Shown here: piece after piece, positions 18,686 to 28,079 of the stretch
Layout: each line of letters begins with the position of its first letter
Numbering within the stretch: the stretch's first letter is position 1
Source: Nitrososphaerota archaeon
GTDB taxonomy: Archaea; Thermoproteota; Bathyarchaeia; Bathyarchaeales; Bathycorpusculaceae
Length of the DNA: 37,419 bases
Direction of reading: 5' to 3'
Assembly: GCA_031256395.1 (NCBI GenBank)
Contig: JAIRQQ010000086.1
Coordinates: 1-37,419, forward strand
Notes under the pieces: model-generated
What the model was told of the DNA's origin: nothing
What the model saw: the letters and a program-made list of their open reading frames with translations, nothing else
Database searches by the model: none
Made by a program: the position numbers and the translations under genes

Positions 18686-19858
18686 TTATGGGGTTTGTTC
18701 TTGTTTGCGTAGTGCTTGAGGGATATAGTTACATGCGGGGTCGGATTCAGCTATGTCACCTGTGTAGGCGTAGGCTCGGTTTCGGCATCCGCCGCAGATG
18801 TCTCTATATTCACACACACCGCATTTGCCTTTGAGGATGTTGCGGTCTTGGAACTTGTTGTAATAGGGCGAGGCTTTGACATCTTCCCATGCAGTGGTCA
18901 ACGTTTTGTTGCGTATGTTTCCCAGCATCATGGGTTCATTGGGTTGCAGGTCAGTGTAGAAACAGGGAATTAAATCCCCATTCTCCGTTACGCTGAGATA
19001 GCCGCCAAAGGCAAAGTAGGTACATTTGCCATGAAACTCTTTTTCATACCAATGATTAAACTCTTCCTCAGATAGACGTTGTTTGACAACTCTTGCAAAG
19101 TGGGGACAGTGGACATGAACCTCAAATTTATTTTTGTATTTTTCTGTAATATCCCAAATGTGATTAAGCGTCCACTCATACTGATCCGGAGTCGGAGTGA
19201 GATCCATGGTAGATTTAGCTCTGCCGCTGGGCACCAAATGATTATACCAAACAAAGTTAGCCTTGTATTTCTCTGCCAGCTCAGCAACATGATCAAGATG
19301 CTCATAGTTAATGGTCGTTATCGCGCAAGCTAACCCATTTAGAATCTTACCTGCGGAGAGCTTCTCAATAGCCGCCAAAGCTTTTTTGTAAGACCCTTTA
19401 CCGCGTAGCTGATCATTGATTTCCTCAGGGCCATCAATACTTACTGAGGACCAAACCTGATTTTTAACCAAGTTATCATAGACTGACCCATCAACAAATA
19501 CTCCATTGGTCAGCAGACAAACATTTAGCCCCTTATTTTTTGCATACAGCACAATCTCAAAAATATCGGGCCGTGTTAGCGGTTCGCCGCCTTTTATACC
19601 AAACCATCGAACGCCAAATTTGTGCACTTCATCAACCAGATGAAACGCTTCTTGAGTAGTCATCTCTCTTGGCGCATGCGCACCAGTAGCATCAACGTTA
19701 CAATATAGACAACGAGCATTACAGGCACCTGTTGCCCGCCAAGAAGTCATAAGTAAAGGACCATTCTGTGTCAAGTAATAACCCTCTTTCCAGATAGCTA
19801 ACCATAAACCCTCCCCTCCAACTTTAAAAAGATTTTGCACCTGCTCCAAATTGCCCAA
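18686..19858 (-). CDS. Radical SAM/SPASM-domain protein (NirJ/AhbC/AhbD/PqqE-like superfamily)
   Basis: 390 aa; CNARCLYCNVD, GGEPLTRPDI, C-terminal CGVCEYRDICGGCRNRAYAYTGDIAESDPAC. Confidence 0.8.
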   Translation of the reverse strand: MGNLEQVQNLFKVGGEGLWLAIWKEGYYLTQNGPLLMTSWRATGACNARCLYCNVDATGAHAPREMTTQEAFHLVDEVHKFGVRWFGIKGGEPLTRPDIFEIVLYAKNKGLNVCLLTNGVFVDGSVYDNLVKNQVWSSVSIDGPEEINDQLRGKGSYKKALAAIEKLSAGKILNGLACAITTINYEHLDHVAELAEKYKANFVWYNHLVPSGRAKSTMDLTPTPDQYEWTLNHIWDITEKYKNKFEVHVHCPHFARVVKQRLSEEEFNHWYEKEFHGKCTYFAFGGYLSVTENGDLIPCFYTDLQPNEPMMLGNIRNKTLTTAWEDVKASPYYNKFQDRNILKGKCGVCEYRDICGGCRNRAYAYTGDIAESDPACNYIPQALRKQEQTP

Positions 19859-20023
19859 TTGCCAAACTACAGCTCACTTTGGAAAAGCTATAGCAAAGTT
19901 GTTCTTTTCATTCATACCCGCAATTTTTATCTGGCTTATTTTTGGCAGACATTTTAATTGTTTACACTTGTAAGTAGCTCATTAGGCTGACTGCCTGCAA
20001 ATTGTGGACAATTGAACCTATTG

Positions 20024-21499
20024 TTAGGTTTGTTGGTCTTGCTCTGAGGTGCTGTAGCCGCCTTTGCTTTTTTTGGGGGTGCGGAGTTTGCTGAGTTTTT
20101 TAAATCCCCATCGGAGCGTTTTATTGTTCCATATTCGGTGATTGAGTGCGGCGCGGGCCATGATTTGGCTATAAAAGTCCCTCTTTACCTTTTTACGTAG
20201 AAAATAGCTGTAGGAGAAATAGTTGTCAAAGAATTCTTTTTTGACTTCTTCTAACTTCTCAAGGGGCAACAGGGTGTTTTTGAAGATTTGGGTTTCTTCA
20301 CGGTATTGATTCCAGTTGGCATCCACTTCTAATCCAAGTTCTTTTATAAAATAGGCTAATTCGGTACCTGGGTAGGGAACTGCTTCACACATATAGACAT
20401 AGTCGGGTTTGGTTTTGTAGAGAAACTCGATGGTCTGCTCAAGCATCTCGGGTGTTTCGGTGGGATAGCCAATAACAAGCGAAACGGCAACAGAGATGCC
20501 TGCTTCTTTGGCCCACTGGATGGCTTGGGCGTTTAGTTCTACGGTGGTGCCTTTACGCATGAGTTTGAGCATTTCTTGGCTGCCTGATTCGACGCCGAAG
20601 TGGATTAGTTGACAGTTTGGGGCTTTGAGCTTTGCCAAAAGCTCCCTAGAGACGCGGTCCACTCGGGTGCGGCAATCCCAGGGCAGGTTGATTTTGCGTT
20701 TTTGCATCTCATCACAAATCGCATAGGCACGCTGTAAATCGTAGGTGAAGGTGTCATCATAGAATGCAAACGCCCCTGCACCAAACTCGTCTCGCAGCCA
20801 TTCCAACTCATCCACGACTTTTGCGGGGCTTCTTCCTCTAAAATTGTGGCCACACATCTTGGAGGCTAAACAAAAGGTGCATGCGCTAGGACAGCCACGG
20901 CTAGTTATTATGGGCATATAATTGACGCCAAAGAGCTTGTACATATTGGTGTCAAAGTGATGATGTGCGGGATGGGGCAAATTATCAATGTCAGGCAGAA
21001 AGGCGCGGTCGGTGGTGCTAAAGGTTTGATTATTGCTCCTATAGGTAATACCCTGAATGGCACTAAGACCAAACATCATCCCCTGCTCAGAGACAAACCG
21101 CGCTAATTCCAGCACGGTCTGTTCCCCCTCACCACGCACCACAACATCTAGATCAGGACTATCAGAGAGGGCTTGTTGATCAAGTACACTAACATGTGGA
21201 CCACCCATAAGCGTGAGCGCCTTGGGCACCGCCGCCTTGGCAGACTTTAAAACCTCAAGAGCCGGCAAATAAGTAACCGTAGCCGAGGTAACCCCTACAA
21301 TATCAGGATTTAGACTGCGAAACTTTTCCTCCAAAGACTGCGGAGTATATTTTTTGGTTTGACAATCCACCACATCAACAGAATAGCCCTCTTTTTCAAG
21401 AACTGCTGCTAAATAACCAATACCCAAAGGCAAAAAAACCGATTGCGCCGCTTCAGACGGGTAAGGCGGATTAACCAGAGCCACACGAGCCTTCAACAA
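20024..21499 (-). CDS. B12-binding-type radical SAM protein
   Basis: 491 aa; GGPHVSV, SRGCPSACTFC, GYPTETPEMLEQT, PYPGTELA. Confidence 0.85.
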   Translation of the reverse strand: MLKARVALVNPPYPSEAAQSVFLPLGIGYLAAVLEKEGYSVDVVDCQTKKYTPQSLEEKFRSLNPDIVGVTSATVTYLPALEVLKSAKAAVPKALTLMGGPHVSVLDQQALSDSPDLDVVVRGEGEQTVLELARFVSEQGMMFGLSAIQGITYRSNNQTFSTTDRAFLPDIDNLPHPAHHHFDTNMYKLFGVNYMPIITSRGCPSACTFCLASKMCGHNFRGRSPAKVVDELEWLRDEFGAGAFAFYDDTFTYDLQRAYAICDEMQKRKINLPWDCRTRVDRVSRELLAKLKAPNCQLIHFGVESGSQEMLKLMRKGTTVELNAQAIQWAKEAGISVAVSLVIGYPTETPEMLEQTIEFLYKTKPDYVYMCEAVPYPGTELAYFIKELGLEVDANWNQYREETQIFKNTLLPLEKLEEVKKEFFDNYFSYSYFLRKKVKRDFYSQIMARAALNHRIWNNKTLRWGFKKLSKLRTPKKSKGGYSTSEQDQQT

Positions 21500-21622
21500 A
21501 ATGCCCCCACAGTAATATCCAACACATGAATGCGCCGCTATTATGTCTTACTCAAACACAAAAACACCCCCAAGGGCTAAAACGAAGGTTTTTAACCCGC
21601 TCACCTCACTACACATCTATAA

Positions 21623-23176
21623 ATGGTGAGTCCTATGCCAGCAACTCTAGCAATCCTTAACGCAAACATACACACCCAAAACCCCAACCAACCCCACGCC
21701 CAAGCCCTGGCCATCCAAAACAACCACATCCAAAAAGTCGGAACCAACCAAGACATCACCCCCCTAATTGATGAAACCACACTAATTTTAGATCTCAAAG
21801 GCAAAACCATTCTCCCCGGCCTAATCGACACCCATATCCACCTCGCCGACTACGGCCGATGCCTCCTCTGGCTTGATCTCACCAACACAAAATCCATAGA
21901 AGAACTTCAAGACCTTCTCAAACAAAAAATTACCAACACACCCAAAAACAGCTGGATTATCGGACAAGGCTGGAACGAAACCCGTCTCCAAGAACAACGC
22001 ATGCCCACCGCCGCAGATTTGGATCTGGTTAGTCCAAACAACCCCGTTATCCTCTACCGCGAAGCCGCCATGCTCTGCATTGCCAACACCCAAGCCCAAA
22101 ACCACGCCAACATAACCCCCGCCACCCCAAACCCCCAAGGCGGAATCATCGAAAAAACCCCCCAAGGCCAACCAACCGGCATCTTTCGCGACACCGCCAC
22201 CACCCTAATCTGGCAAGCAGTTTCCGAACCCACCCAAACCGAACTACTCACCGCCACAGCACATGCCTGCCAAAAAGCCTTCCAAGCCGGCATAACCAGC
22301 CTCCACTGGCTCATACTAAACGAAACCGAACTCACCCTAATCCAAAAACTCTACGAACAAAACCAACTGCTCTTTAGAGTAAACGTAATCGTCCCCGAAA
22401 CCCTCCTAGAAAAAACAATTCAAATCCAATCAAAAAATCTCGAGGTGTTGCAAGTTAGCGGCGCCTTTATTGTGGCTGATGGTTACCTAGACTCCAAAGA
22501 AGCCGCCCTAAACGAGCCCTACAGCGATGACCCCACAAACACCGGTAAACTTTTGCTCTCCAAAGAGGCACTGTCAGCTTCGATTACGCGGGCGCTATCA
22601 TTTGGCGTTCAACCCGTTATCCATGCAATGGGCGATCGTGCCATAGATTTGGTTTTATCAGTAATTGAGCAGACAAAAAGCAAGCAACGCATCCGAATCG
22701 AGCAAGCCGCAATCCTCAACCCCGCACTTCTTGAACGGATAAAAAAACAGAATGTGGCCATAACAATTCAACCCAAAGTCATAACAACCGAATTCACAGT
22801 CTGGTCCGCCGATCAGCGGCTCGGCCCACGCGCCAAGTGGCTCCACCCCCTAAAAACTCTCCTAGATGCAGGTGTAGTGGTTGCCGCCGGCTCAGATTGC
22901 CCCATGGAACCTCTAAACCCCCTGCTGGGTATCCAAGAACTAATGTCACATCCCAAACCCGAACAACGCCTAAGCCTAAATGAAGCCATCAACCTATACA
23001 CCCTAAACGCCGCACGATGCGCAGACCAAGAAACCACCAAAGGCTCAATCCAAGAAGGCAAACTAGCAGATCTCATCATCCTAACCACCGACCCCGCAAC
23101 TGTCGAACCACACAAAATAAACACCCTAACCATAGACTTTGTCATACTAAACGGCCAAATTCTAGTCATAACCTAA
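21623..23176 (+). CDS. Amidohydrolase family 3 (YtcJ-like)
   Basis: 517 aa; LPGLIDTHIHLADYGR, GQGWNETR, IHAMGDRAIDLVL, GSDCPMEPLNPL, GKLADLIIL. Confidence 0.85.
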   Translation: MVSPMPATLAILNANIHTQNPNQPHAQALAIQNNHIQKVGTNQDITPLIDETTLILDLKGKTILPGLIDTHIHLADYGRCLLWLDLTNTKSIEELQDLLKQKITNTPKNSWIIGQGWNETRLQEQRMPTAADLDLVSPNNPVILYREAAMLCIANTQAQNHANITPATPNPQGGIIEKTPQGQPTGIFRDTATTLIWQAVSEPTQTELLTATAHACQKAFQAGITSLHWLILNETELTLIQKLYEQNQLLFRVNVIVPETLLEKTIQIQSKNLEVLQVSGAFIVADGYLDSKEAALNEPYSDDPTNTGKLLLSKEALSASITRALSFGVQPVIHAMGDRAIDLVLSVIEQTKSKQRIRIEQAAILNPALLERIKKQNVAITIQPKVITTEFTVWSADQRLGPRAKWLHPLKTLLDAGVVVAAGSDCPMEPLNPLLGIQELMSHPKPEQRLSLNEAINLYTLNAARCADQETTKGSIQEGKLADLIILTTDPATVEPHKINTLTIDFVILNGQILVIT

Positions 23177-23200
23177 AATTCTACTGGATTTAAAGCAGTG

Positions 23201-23965
23201 CTAAAAATGGTAAAAGGCGTATAGTGGATCACTAATTTCTATGTGTATTTTACGTTCCCAAAGTCCATTTTTTTGTTTAATTATTCCGTAGTCTCTTGTA
23301 GCAAAAACAGCTTGTTCGTTTTTTAGTGCTTGATATTGGTGTACACAGGCTACATGTAAGCTGTCGGGCGCATGAATACCGTATCCCTCAGCTATTCTTG
23401 CAATTTGTTTAACTCTTTCATCAACTGCAATAACTTTTGTTTTTATATGTCCTTTTTCAAACTCTACTAGATTATCACAAACATCTGCAATAGTGCTGAT
23501 ATTTAATAGCACGGTTTTAGTTAGCTCAAGCAGAAAGCCATCAATCGTTATGGTGAGACCTTTATCTAATTTGTCAGCAATGAACTGTATTGACCATTGC
23601 TCAACCTCCATTAGCGGTCCCGTAAGACTTCCTTGGCGCTTTGCCATTACATGATATTCAGAGAATAAATCCTCAAGGGCCTTAACATCAGAGAAATCTA
23701 TGGGTGCATCTGAGGGAATTTTTCGTTTATCTCTTGATTCAACCAAAGCGGTATAGACCGTTTCCCTTATAGCGGTACCCAAAAAATCAGTTGTTCTCTG
23801 GACTTTACTCTTCACTTCATTTTTTACAGAATCAGAAATATAACAGGGGATTTTGTTGAGATGCGCATCATTTTTTAATTTAGCTAGTCTCGGATTATTT
23901 TCGTTAAGAATGTCTGATAATACGAGATTTGCGTCGAGGAAAAAGCATCTTGCTTTTTGAACCAA
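23201..23965 (-). CDS. PIN-domain-like putative nuclease
   Basis: 254 aa; N-terminal FFLDANLVLSDI, C-terminal HAPDSLHVACVHQ and FATRDYGI acidic positions typical of the PIN fold; TTG start with GGAGG SD located inside the upstream gene. Confidence 0.6.
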   Translation of the reverse strand: MVQKARCFFLDANLVLSDILNENNPRLAKLKNDAHLNKIPCYISDSVKNEVKSKVQRTTDFLGTAIRETVYTALVESRDKRKIPSDAPIDFSDVKALEDLFSEYHVMAKRQGSLTGPLMEVEQWSIQFIADKLDKGLTITIDGFLLELTKTVLLNISTIADVCDNLVEFEKGHIKTKVIAVDERVKQIARIAEGYGIHAPDSLHVACVHQYQALKNEQAVFATRDYGIIKQKNGLWERKIHIEISDPLYAFYHF

Positions 23966-23968
23966 TAG

Positions 23969-24886
23969 CTATGAGCCTCCATTTAAGGTAGCAGAAGACA
24001 TGCCTAAAAGATTACCAATCATGTTAACTGTTGAATTCGGTGTATTGCTTATTTTACATAAAACCTCTGTGTCGTCATTTAGTAACATTAACCTTATTTC
24101 ATGTAATTTTGTATTAAATTCTTGATTTAACTGTTCAAATTCGGATATTTCAATTTTTTTAATATCCAAAAACTTTGGCCAATTCAAATCGCCCGTTGTG
24201 TCTGCATTCCAAATGATGACATATCTCCGTAGCCGTGTGCAAGCATAGGCGCATTCATCAAATTTGTTAATTATTGGGCCTAATTCACTTTGCATATTTT
24301 TTATAATTTTGGTAAACATCTTCGAATTTCTCGAATATTTAGCCCTATATTCGTATATTCTTGTAGTATTCTGAATAAATTTCAAGAAATCATAGCATGT
24401 ATTGTCAAAACGTGTAAGCTGGTTATAAAACGTTAAAGGTAAATTAGACATTAGAAATCTCTTTGCATCCAACGCTAATCGATTGTCCCTTTCTTTTTCA
24501 AACCGTTGTTTCATAAAAGAAACAAATGTGTAAAAAGGCCTGTTTCTGTCTAAGCGTTTTGTATTTTCTATTTCTTGTTGTAATGCTTTGTCCTCTTCAA
24601 ACAGTTTAACACTTCTATCAGTGAATGCCTTAACTAAATCTGAAACATTGAACCTCTCAGGAATCGATATAGAGTTAAAAATCATATTGTTATCTGCCGT
24701 GACTAATTCTTCAAAAGTACTCACAGGTTTAGTGGGTTCCAGTTTTGTTTTAGTCACCTTGCATCTAACATTGCCAAATTTTACGTCTTCCGTAATTTCC
24801 ACAGGTTTTAGGTCTAGTAAGCCAAAACGCAAACTATTTTGCGGATAACTGAAAACCTGAGATGTACCAAGACTCAAAACAAACAC
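23969..24886 (-). CDS. Uncharacterised alpha-helical/charged protein coupled to the PIN gene
   Basis: 305 aa ORF, no family recognised; GTG start; its 3' end encodes the SD of the downstream gene. Confidence 0.6.
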   Translation of the reverse strand: MFVLSLGTSQVFSYPQNSLRFGLLDLKPVEITEDVKFGNVRCKVTKTKLEPTKPVSTFEELVTADNNMIFNSISIPERFNVSDLVKAFTDRSVKLFEEDKALQQEIENTKRLDRNRPFYTFVSFMKQRFEKERDNRLALDAKRFLMSNLPLTFYNQLTRFDNTCYDFLKFIQNTTRIYEYRAKYSRNSKMFTKIIKNMQSELGPIINKFDECAYACTRLRRYVIIWNADTTGDLNWPKFLDIKKIEISEFEQLNQEFNTKLHEIRLMLLNDDTEVLCKISNTPNSTVNMIGNLLGMSSATLNGGS

Positions 24887-25025
24887 CTTGTGGAATCTGG
24901 CACTAATGTCACACTTAACCCTCTTGATACGCTCACTATATTATTAACTATTTTAAAGTATAAAATCAAATATATAAGTGGCCATCGACGCTACATAAAC
25001 CCATAAAGGCCTATCTCGTCAGTTG

Positions 25026-25221
25026 TTAAAGATTTGTAAGAAAATGTGATATCCTATTTTGGGGTGTGTTGTGTTTCCAGTCACTTGCTCTTTTTCTCTC
25101 CAGATTGAACTGAGCAAATTCCTCAGCACTAACTTTATCTCTGCTCATAACGTCTATCGCCACAAACGTGCATTCTTTAACTCCTATCAGCCATCGTATT
25201 AGATATAACATAAGGTGTCAT
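25026..25221 (-). pseudogene. Probable small-gene remnant with frameshift near its 5' end
   Basis: Strong SD (AGGAGGT, minus strand, 25228-25234) 6 nt before ATG at 25219-25221, which opens only a 14-codon frame. The 61-aa ORF is in a different frame 10 nt downstream. Confidence 0.35.
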
Positions 25222-25281
25222 AGGTGAACCTCCTATTGAAATGGCTTTAATTTAAAGTTCTTTCAAGAGTTGAGCTTGTAA

Positions 25282-25334
25282 CCAAACGGTGCACGAATTT
25301 GAAAAGAGAAACAGTATCCCGTTTCGCCGTTTGG
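25282..25334. repeat. Inverted repeat CCAAACGG ... CCGTTTGG
   Basis: Perfect 8-bp arms separated by 37 nt, with additional inner CGAA/TTCG pairing. Confidence 0.4.
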
Positions 25335-25421
25335 AAACAGCATTTTCTACTGCGTTAAAAGGTGTTGTACTGAAAAATACTGCAAGGATAACTGCCTCTG
25401 AGGTGGTCGGGGTGTGTTGGT

Positions 25422-26516
25422 TTATTCTCTGGGTTCCTGCTTAGCTTTCTCTAACTGTTTTTCTATGGGTAGGTTGTAGGGGCATTTGGGTGTGCATTGT
25501 CCGCAGTGTTCACATTTCTCGGCTTTGATTTCGAGACCGTTGTAGCGTTTTTTGGCCCAGTTTTTCAATCCATATATGTCCTGTAGCATCTGAAAACGCA
25601 GTATTGCGGGGATGTTTATGTTGTTTGGGCAGGGCATACACAAGCCGCAGTCGCGGCAGTAATAGTTGCCTAATTCAAAGCTAAACTGTTGCTTCTTCTC
25701 AGGTGTTAGACTGTGGTATTGGTTTGCGGCGTTTGCGGCGGTTTCCACCTCTGAGATACTTTTAAGCCCTGCAATAACCCCTGAGACATCTTGGGCAAGC
25801 ACATACTGCAGTGCACTGGCCACTTGTTCCTCGGCGGTTTGGCCCAATAGTGCTTTGAGTTCCTCTTCTTCTGAGATGAGCGAGAGTGAGGGTTGGTAGA
25901 GACAAGTTATCAAGTTGGAGGTTTTCACTGAGAGCGGCTTCATGATAACCACTCCTACATCATGTGCTTTTGCAGTGGGAATGAGCTCCTCAAGTGCTTG
26001 CGGTGTCACCACGTTTAGTGGTACCAAAACGGTGTCAAATTCGCCTGTTGTTATTGCTTTTGTGAGTACCCGCGGTTTATGCCCGGTGATTCCGATAAAT
26101 TTGGTTTGTCCTTCGCGCTGAGCTTGCTTGCAGGTTTGCAACACGCCATCTTCGCTCATGGCTTTGTTGAGTGTTTTTTCATCATCAATGCCATGGAGTT
26201 GCAAAATATCCACATAATCAGTTTGCAGATTTTTGAGGCTCACTTCAAAGTCTTGGAGCGATTCGCGTTTGGTTCGATTGCCTGTTTTGGTAGCAATTAT
26301 ACATTGATTTCTTTTTTTGTTTTGGAGTGCTTCACCGATTTTTTCTTCGCTATCCCCATCCCAGCGGGCGGTATCAAAATAATTAAACCCCAACTCAAAG
26401 GCATGTTGCACAACCTCGACTGCCTGAGGTTTGGGTAGTTCGGCTATCCAAGTGCCGCCAAAGCCTACTTGGGACATTCTTAGATTAGTTCTGCCCAGCC
26501 GTCGCCTATCCATCAA
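25422..26516 (-). CDS. Aldo/keto reductase with C-terminal 4Fe-4S ferredoxin domain
   Basis: 364 aa; RRLGRTNLRMSQVGFGGTWI, FDTARWDGDSEEKIGEAL, CRDCGLCMPCPNNINIP, CEHCGQCTPKCPYNLPI. Confidence 0.9.
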   Translation of the reverse strand: MMDRRRLGRTNLRMSQVGFGGTWIAELPKPQAVEVVQHAFELGFNYFDTARWDGDSEEKIGEALQNKKRNQCIIATKTGNRTKRESLQDFEVSLKNLQTDYVDILQLHGIDDEKTLNKAMSEDGVLQTCKQAQREGQTKFIGITGHKPRVLTKAITTGEFDTVLVPLNVVTPQALEELIPTAKAHDVGVVIMKPLSVKTSNLITCLYQPSLSLISEEEELKALLGQTAEEQVASALQYVLAQDVSGVIAGLKSISEVETAANAANQYHSLTPEKKQQFSFELGNYYCRDCGLCMPCPNNINIPAILRFQMLQDIYGLKNWAKKRYNGLEIKAEKCEHCGQCTPKCPYNLPIEKQLEKAKQEPRE

Positions 26517-26526
26517 ATCACCCTTA

Positions 26527-27903
26527 TTAGGCAGTGCCGTTGGCTTTTTTGGTGCCGTGCAACAATCGATTTTTGGTGAAGGTTAGAATGCCTTCACGTT
26601 TGGCTCGTTTTAGAATCTGTTTGGGCCTCATGTGGAAACTCTTAAAGAAGCGCCATTGTAGTGCTTTGAGTGCTTCATAGTCGTATTGGTCGCTTTTGAC
26701 GCTTAGCAAATACTCGTCGAGTTGGGTATAGTTTTTGTTTTGGAGCAGTTCTTTGTAGATTTTACTATCAGGATAAGCGATAAAGATATTGAACTGACAA
26801 TAATCCGGATCAATTTTTTTAGCGAATTTGAGTGATTTTTCCATATCCTCCAAGGTCTCATCGGGTAATCCAAGCATAAAAGAGCAGGCGGTTTCTATGT
26901 GGTGTTTTTTGCATAGTTTAAAGGCAGTTTCGACTTGTTGGGGGGTGGTATTTCGATTTATACGTTTTAGGATTTTAGGTGAGCCCGATTCCACGCCAAA
27001 CCAGATGACTTTACAGCCTGCCTTGCTCATAAGCTCCAAGAGCTCCTCATCCACCAAATCCACCCGAGTATCACAAACCCACTCTAAATCCAGTTTTTGC
27101 TCAATCATGAGGTTGCAAAGCGTTTTGGTTTTTTCTTTGTTTAGGGTAAAATTATCGTTTATGAAATAGATGCCCTTTGTACCATAGCGGCTCTGTAGAT
27201 CTTGAATTTCGCCTATGACGCGTTTTGGGCTAAAGTTGCGATTGATGTTGCCCCAGAGTTTGCGGGTTTCACAAAACCCACAACTATACACACACCCTCG
27301 GCTAATGCTCATAACATCCGCCGGTTTAGCCTCTAAGAATTCGATGGTGCGATCATACTGCTCAAGGGGCAACAAATGCCTAGCGGGGTAGGGAATCTCA
27401 TCCATATCCTCAATAAATTTAGGTGCATTTACGATGATGCCGCTTGGGGTTCTACATGCCACCCCTGGAATCGATGTTACTTGGTCTAGTTTGTTCTGTG
27501 TTAGGGCGTTTGCTAATTGAGTTATAGCCCGCTCGCCTTCTCCGATAATAGCATAATCAATCTCGTTATGTGCCAAAAGTGTCTCAGGCAAATAAGACGC
27601 ATGCCAGCCACCCACCACCACCACACAATCCGTTTTTGCCTCTTTTATGGCCTGAGCGGTTTCTAGGCAACGCGCAAACGTAGCTGAACCACAAGTAATC
27701 CCCACCATAAACGGTTGGCGCTGTCCAATTATTTGCTTAACTTCTTCAAGAGACTTGTTGGCCAAATAATTATCCAACATCTCAACCGTATAACCCGCCT
27801 TCTCAAGGGCGCCTGCAATATACATCAACCCAATAGGCGGCAAACGTTTCCCATGATACCACGTATCTTTTTCAGGGGGCGCAGTAGTCATAAGCAAAAT
27901 CAA
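26527..27903 (-). CDS. B12-binding-type radical SAM protein
   Basis: 458 aa; GGWHASY, SRGCVYSCGFC, GLPDETLEDMEKS; 10-nt gap to the downstream aldo/keto reductase. Confidence 0.85.
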   Translation of the reverse strand: MILLMTTAPPEKDTWYHGKRLPPIGLMYIAGALEKAGYTVEMLDNYLANKSLEEVKQIIGQRQPFMVGITCGSATFARCLETAQAIKEAKTDCVVVVGGWHASYLPETLLAHNEIDYAIIGEGERAITQLANALTQNKLDQVTSIPGVACRTPSGIIVNAPKFIEDMDEIPYPARHLLPLEQYDRTIEFLEAKPADVMSISRGCVYSCGFCETRKLWGNINRNFSPKRVIGEIQDLQSRYGTKGIYFINDNFTLNKEKTKTLCNLMIEQKLDLEWVCDTRVDLVDEELLELMSKAGCKVIWFGVESGSPKILKRINRNTTPQQVETAFKLCKKHHIETACSFMLGLPDETLEDMEKSLKFAKKIDPDYCQFNIFIAYPDSKIYKELLQNKNYTQLDEYLLSVKSDQYDYEALKALQWRFFKSFHMRPKQILKRAKREGILTFTKNRLLHGTKKANGTA

Positions 27904-28079
27904 GCCAATCGACTCTCCGAGGACATTTCAGGTTTGATAACTCGCGCCGCTTATAGCTTTAACGGAAAAACAACCTCCATAGCTTTAGCATTCTTTCCCG
28001 CCGCTTACCTTAACAAAAAAGTTAGATAGATTAAATAACAAAAACCAACCTAAACTCACAATACACCCAAAAAACATAG

